Source: Asterias rubens (Eukaryota > Echinodermata > Asteroidea > Forcipulatida > Asteriidae). From it: a DNA stretch of 64,000 nt. Numbering within the stretch: the stretch's first letter is position 1; the number at the start of each line of letters is the position of its first letter. The stretch lies in NCBI RefSeq assembly GCF_902459465.1, contig NC_047075.1, positions 14,377,119 through 14,441,118 of the forward strand, given 5' to 3'. Both the position numbers and the translations under genes were made by a program. The notes under the pieces are model-generated. The model saw nothing but the letters and a program-made list of their open reading frames with translations. It did no database searches and had not been told where the DNA came from. This document shows, one piece after another, positions 60,801-64,000 of this stretch.

Positions 60801-62699
60801 CATTTAATGTACATAGTGTACATGTAAACAAATCGCATGGTCAGTACACAACAATGAAAGAACCATCATATAACATCATGGGTATATGTACGTACTAAAC
60901 AAAAGTAACTTCATGTACAATGTCTCCATTCACTGTTTGTTCTAATACTTCAGTTAATTTGTCAATTTACTACTGCTACATGTAGTGTGTGTGTTTGGAA
61001 CAGTCTTTGAAGTTTGAATGTTTTTTTTTAATAGGTTGTACTCCCAAGTCTCCATATATCCTTAGGAGTATTGAAGAAGCTCTTTGACTTGTATGAAAGT
61101 GCATGTCATGAGCTAGACTTGAAGCTATTCAAACTGAGGTATGAACATGATGAAGTGGACACGGATGCTGCACGGTCAAATTTTGAGACCCAAATCAATG
61201 CAGAAATTAAGCACCAGAGTGACAAAAAAATCCAACTAACAGAAAAACAAAATCAACTTGAACAACTGGAGGAAGATCTGCCGCTATATATACTGCAACA
61301 TGAAACAAACAAAGTGGATGAGCAGTTCATCCAGATGGCACATGAGTGATTCAGACTAAGAGCGGAAATCCAAGAAAAGGTTCTTATGTTTATCATTTTA
61401 ATGTAATAGTTACACAAAAATTTATAATTATTTATCTTCCAGTATGCGCTTATCCACTAATCAAATGCTAGAACTACTAGGTGGATAAAATCATATATAC
61501 TACTTCCTCTGTTTTTATTACACAGTGCGTATTGTGAATGTCAATGCGTCACGCTCCGTATACAGACAGTGCACAAATTACCTTCTAAACTTTGCGCGTT
61601 TACTGACGTACGTGAAACTGGAAGATAAATTCGTTATAACACGTGCGCTCGTGGATTACGAAAAAACAAAGCGCGTCTGTGTCCCATATCCATTTCGACC
61701 TTCGGCCTCGTTGGATATGGGACCCAGAGGCGCTATATTTTTCCGTATTCCACTTACGCTTGTGTGATAACTTTTATCGTTTTGTTTTCAATTATTTTTC
61801 ACTTGAATTTCCTACCAATGTTTTACAGGAAACTGAAACTGATGTTCAGTTAAGCTATGCCTCAGGACCTGTCACCAGTGCCCTTGACAAAGTGCTTCAG
61901 AAATTCAAGGTGCAGCGTCAAGCTTATCACGGAAAATCTTTTGTGGGCAACCACGTCCATAAATGTTGCAAGGTACATATTATTATTTAGTTGGAGTTCC
62001 TTATTTCCCAATACATGTACATATGTACAGGTACATATATTTTGATAGTATTACTTGATTTCATTTACAGCCTGAAGTCATTGAGGCATTGACAGCTGTC
62101 CCAAGACAAAAGGTTGAAGAAAACCTGAGCGATGACATCCCATTATTTGCACATGATCAGCTCCTTCGCCAAGCAGCCACAACGGGAAGCAACTTCAGGC
62201 AAATATTCTTGATGTTTGCTGATGTACATCATGGTATCAACCATTCCAATTCCCTTGACACCGCAGACATCCATCGCATAGGTACAGATTATAAAGTTTT
62301 TCAGCTGTTAGTATGAGACGTTGATGTTTTTTTTTCATATTTCATAACATCTGGATTTTTAAAATGTCGTCATTGCTTGTCTCACTTTCAGATCTCTGTA
62401 TTAAGGAGTTTATGCAAATATACCGCACTATGTTTCCTTCCCATAATGTGACACCCAAGCTCCATCTCCTTGAGGATCATGCGGTAAAACAGCTGATGAA
62501 GTTTAAGGTGGGATTTGGGCTCTTGAATGAGCAAGGTGGAGAGCTGATCCACACCGAATTCAATCGGACGGGCCGAGTAGTCCAGGGAATGCGGAACGAT
62601 CTGCAGAGGCTGATCTCAATAATGAAGCGCCACCACACCAGCACAGCACCCGAAGTCCGAGCCAATATTGTCAAGCCTTGGAGGAAACATGAAAATTAA
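57884..62699 (+). CDS. RAG1-like transposase/recombinase gene, ten exons, one in-frame TGA
   Basis: RAG1 cuts DNA at recombination signals; its transposon relatives mobilise elements with CACAGTG-type ends. Exons are 57884-58918, 59210-59487, 59756-59935, 60047-60292, 60394-60470, 60572-60777, 61035-61379, 61829-61972, 62071-62281 and 62392-62699; all phases agree and total 1,010 codons. Residues 1-110 carry paired CxxC (14/17, 63/66, 104/107) and CPVH (95-98), like the RAG1 N-terminus. A C3HC4 RING follows (179, 182, 195, 197, 200, 203, 218, 221), then a C248/C251/H263 finger. The core has GGDKGG (D521), FGDYE (D591), CxxC 610/613, LHISLG (681), HxxxxH 932/937 and EQGGE (E954/E958). D591 to CxxC is 19 and 22 residues, as from D708 to C727/C730 in mouse RAG1. 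The donor of exon 7 (GTTCTT) is weak. TGA at codon 779 (61347-61349) interrupts an otherwise open gene. No RAG2-like gene is seen. Confidence 0.8.
61380..61828. other. intron with probable insertion and hairpin
   Basis: This is intron 7 of the RAG1-like gene. Its middle (about 61520-61780) is GC-richer than the other introns. It holds a hairpin with 12-base perfect arms at 61681-61692 and 61712-61723 (GTCCCATATCCA and its complement). The segment looks inserted, but no target duplication was found. Confidence 0.45.
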
Positions 62700-62910
62700 C
62701 AGTTACAATTACAATCACCTACTCGAAATGACATGCATACTAAACAATGCATAGTAATCAAAGTCCATTTTATTTATTTTTTTGTGATGTATGACCACGC
62801 AGATCATGTGTATATTTTCCTTCCTCAATCTTTTTAAATATTATTCCTTTTACTATTATTTTTCTTTTTTTTGTCAGGGTCAATTTATAAAAATACTACC
62901 AGTACCACCC

Positions 62911-63735
62911 TAGCCCCACTTGTGTGGCCAAGGCTAGCTGAATCCTTAGCCACACGTCCACACCATTTCATTATGCAGCTAAGAAATAACCAAAATCAAA
63001 AACTATTCTGGCGCCTCCCCTACGAGCCACCCGGCAGTATAAACCGGCTGAATGTGTTCACATAACTCTTGGCTTGCTTTGTGTGCATTGAAAAGTAAAT
63101 AAAAATTAAATTTAAAAAAAAAATTTTTGACGATAACTTTGCTACCTTTCTTCGACTTAAATTTCCTTGATTTGTACACAGCGCAGCCATCTTGGAATAT
63201 GCGAATCAGCATGACGTCAACGGCCTGCCGAGCTAGCTGTGGGCCCGTGAGACGCAATTACAAATCAACGGCTATTTTATGTGAATTAAGCTTGTGAATT
63301 AAGCTTGTGTACTTTTTAGACCCACGCGCTACTTATTTCCTGAAAAATACCCAAGCTTAATAAAACATAAAATAGCCGCTGATTTGTATTCGCGCCCTCA
63401 CGGGCCCACAGCTCGGCAGGCTGATTCGCATATTCCAAGATGGCTGCGCCATGTAGGAATCAAGGAAATTAGAGTCGGAGAAAGGCAGCAAAGTTATCAT
63501 TAATATTATTAAAACTTTCTTTATTTTTTTCACTTTACAATGCACACAAAGCAAGCCAAGTAGGTGAACACATTCAGCCGGTGTATACTGCCGGGTGGCT
63601 CGTAGGGGAGGCACCAGAATTTTTTTAATTTTGGTTATTTCTTAGCTGCATGGCCATCAGTCAACCAGTGCATGAGGAAATGGCGTGGACGTGTGGCCAA
63701 GGATTCAGCTAGCCTTGGCCACACAAGTGGGGCTA
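62911..63735. mobile_element. fold-back/MULE-like element with 9-bp target duplications
   Basis: The 825-bp element starts TAGCCCCACTTGTGTGGCCA and ends with its exact complement. The two arms, each about 390 bases, remain similar almost to the centre (for example CTCCCCTACGAGCCACCCGG in both). The flanks are GTACCACCC at 62902-62910 and again at 63736-63744, a perfect 9-bp duplication. Long arms with 9-bp duplications are usual for Mutator-like and fold-back elements. There is no transposase frame. It lies 212 bases after the stop of the RAG1-like gene. Confidence 0.85.
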
Positions 63736-64000
63736 GTACCACCCATGGTGTGGCAGAAGCTATACTAACGACAAGAAAAGTTATATAAATAAAATCATAA
63801 GGCCTACATTCAATTAGTGTTACAGACTGATGTACACGTGTGCCAACAAATCTCAATTTTTTTACATATACAGTTCGCCCCTTAAATCTCGCCACGCGGC
63901 ATGTCATTTGCAACAGGAAATGTTGGGCGAAGTTGTAATGGGGCGAAACCATATACATTTAATAAATTTTGTTGAAATGTTTACAAAAAAATACCAACAT

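Overview
This is eukaryotic, intron-rich, AT-biased DNA crowded with transposons. It is most likely from a marine deuterostome. An echinoderm fits best: there are frequent TAGGCCTA-type motifs, an echinoderm-style histone 3' stem-loop, tRNA-derived SINE sequence, and BEN, SWIM and SET gene families that are expanded in such genomes. No species can be named from the sequence. There is a 100-N assembly gap at 35907-36006. Nearly every recognisable gene is a transposase or a gene family that travels with transposons, and most carry frameshifts or stops.

Layout. 1-8.9 kb: AT-rich DNA with long palindromes, a split THAP-domain gene remnant (4.2-4.9 kb) and a broken two-exon cysteine-rich gene on the minus strand (7.1-8.9 kb). 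11-15.1 kb: diverged duplications of a dispersed repeat that recurs at 32.3-33.6 kb. 16.9-25.7 kb: a plus-strand BEN-domain gene with a hAT element (about 17.9-22.8 kb) in one intron and a G-rich minisatellite in its 3' part. 27.7-29.0 kb: a broken Tc1 transposase bracketed by a TATA box and a complete histone-type 3' processing signal. 36.5-37.6 kb: a non-autonomous element whose ends start CACAGTG and which is flanked by a 5-bp GC-rich duplication, the signature of Transib/RAG transposition. 37.8-39.45 kb: a KMT5A-like SET pseudogene.

39.93-51.85 kb: a candidate 11.9-kb DNA transposon. It has perfect 44-bp terminal inverted repeats and GC-rich subterminal arrays. On the minus strand it carries one multi-exon gene encoding a large DDE-like protein that ends in two PHD fingers. 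53.1-54.1 kb: the start of a SWIM zinc-finger gene, cut off by a tRNA-derived SINE.

57.88-62.70 kb: the most striking feature, a ten-exon gene of 1,010 codons with the overall plan of vertebrate RAG1. It has the RAG1-type N-terminal Cys/His region, a C3HC4 RING with a following zinc finger, and a core in which D, CxxC, LHxxxG, HxxxxH and E motifs follow RAG1 order. The D-to-CxxC and H-to-H spacings are identical to RAG1. One in-frame TGA (codon 779) is its only visible defect. A divergent remnant of another transposon-type gene lies just upstream. A fold-back element with 9-bp target duplications lies just downstream.

The RAG1-type gene and the CACAGTG-ended element 20 kb away may be parts of one related system, but nothing in the window proves that this protein mobilises that element.
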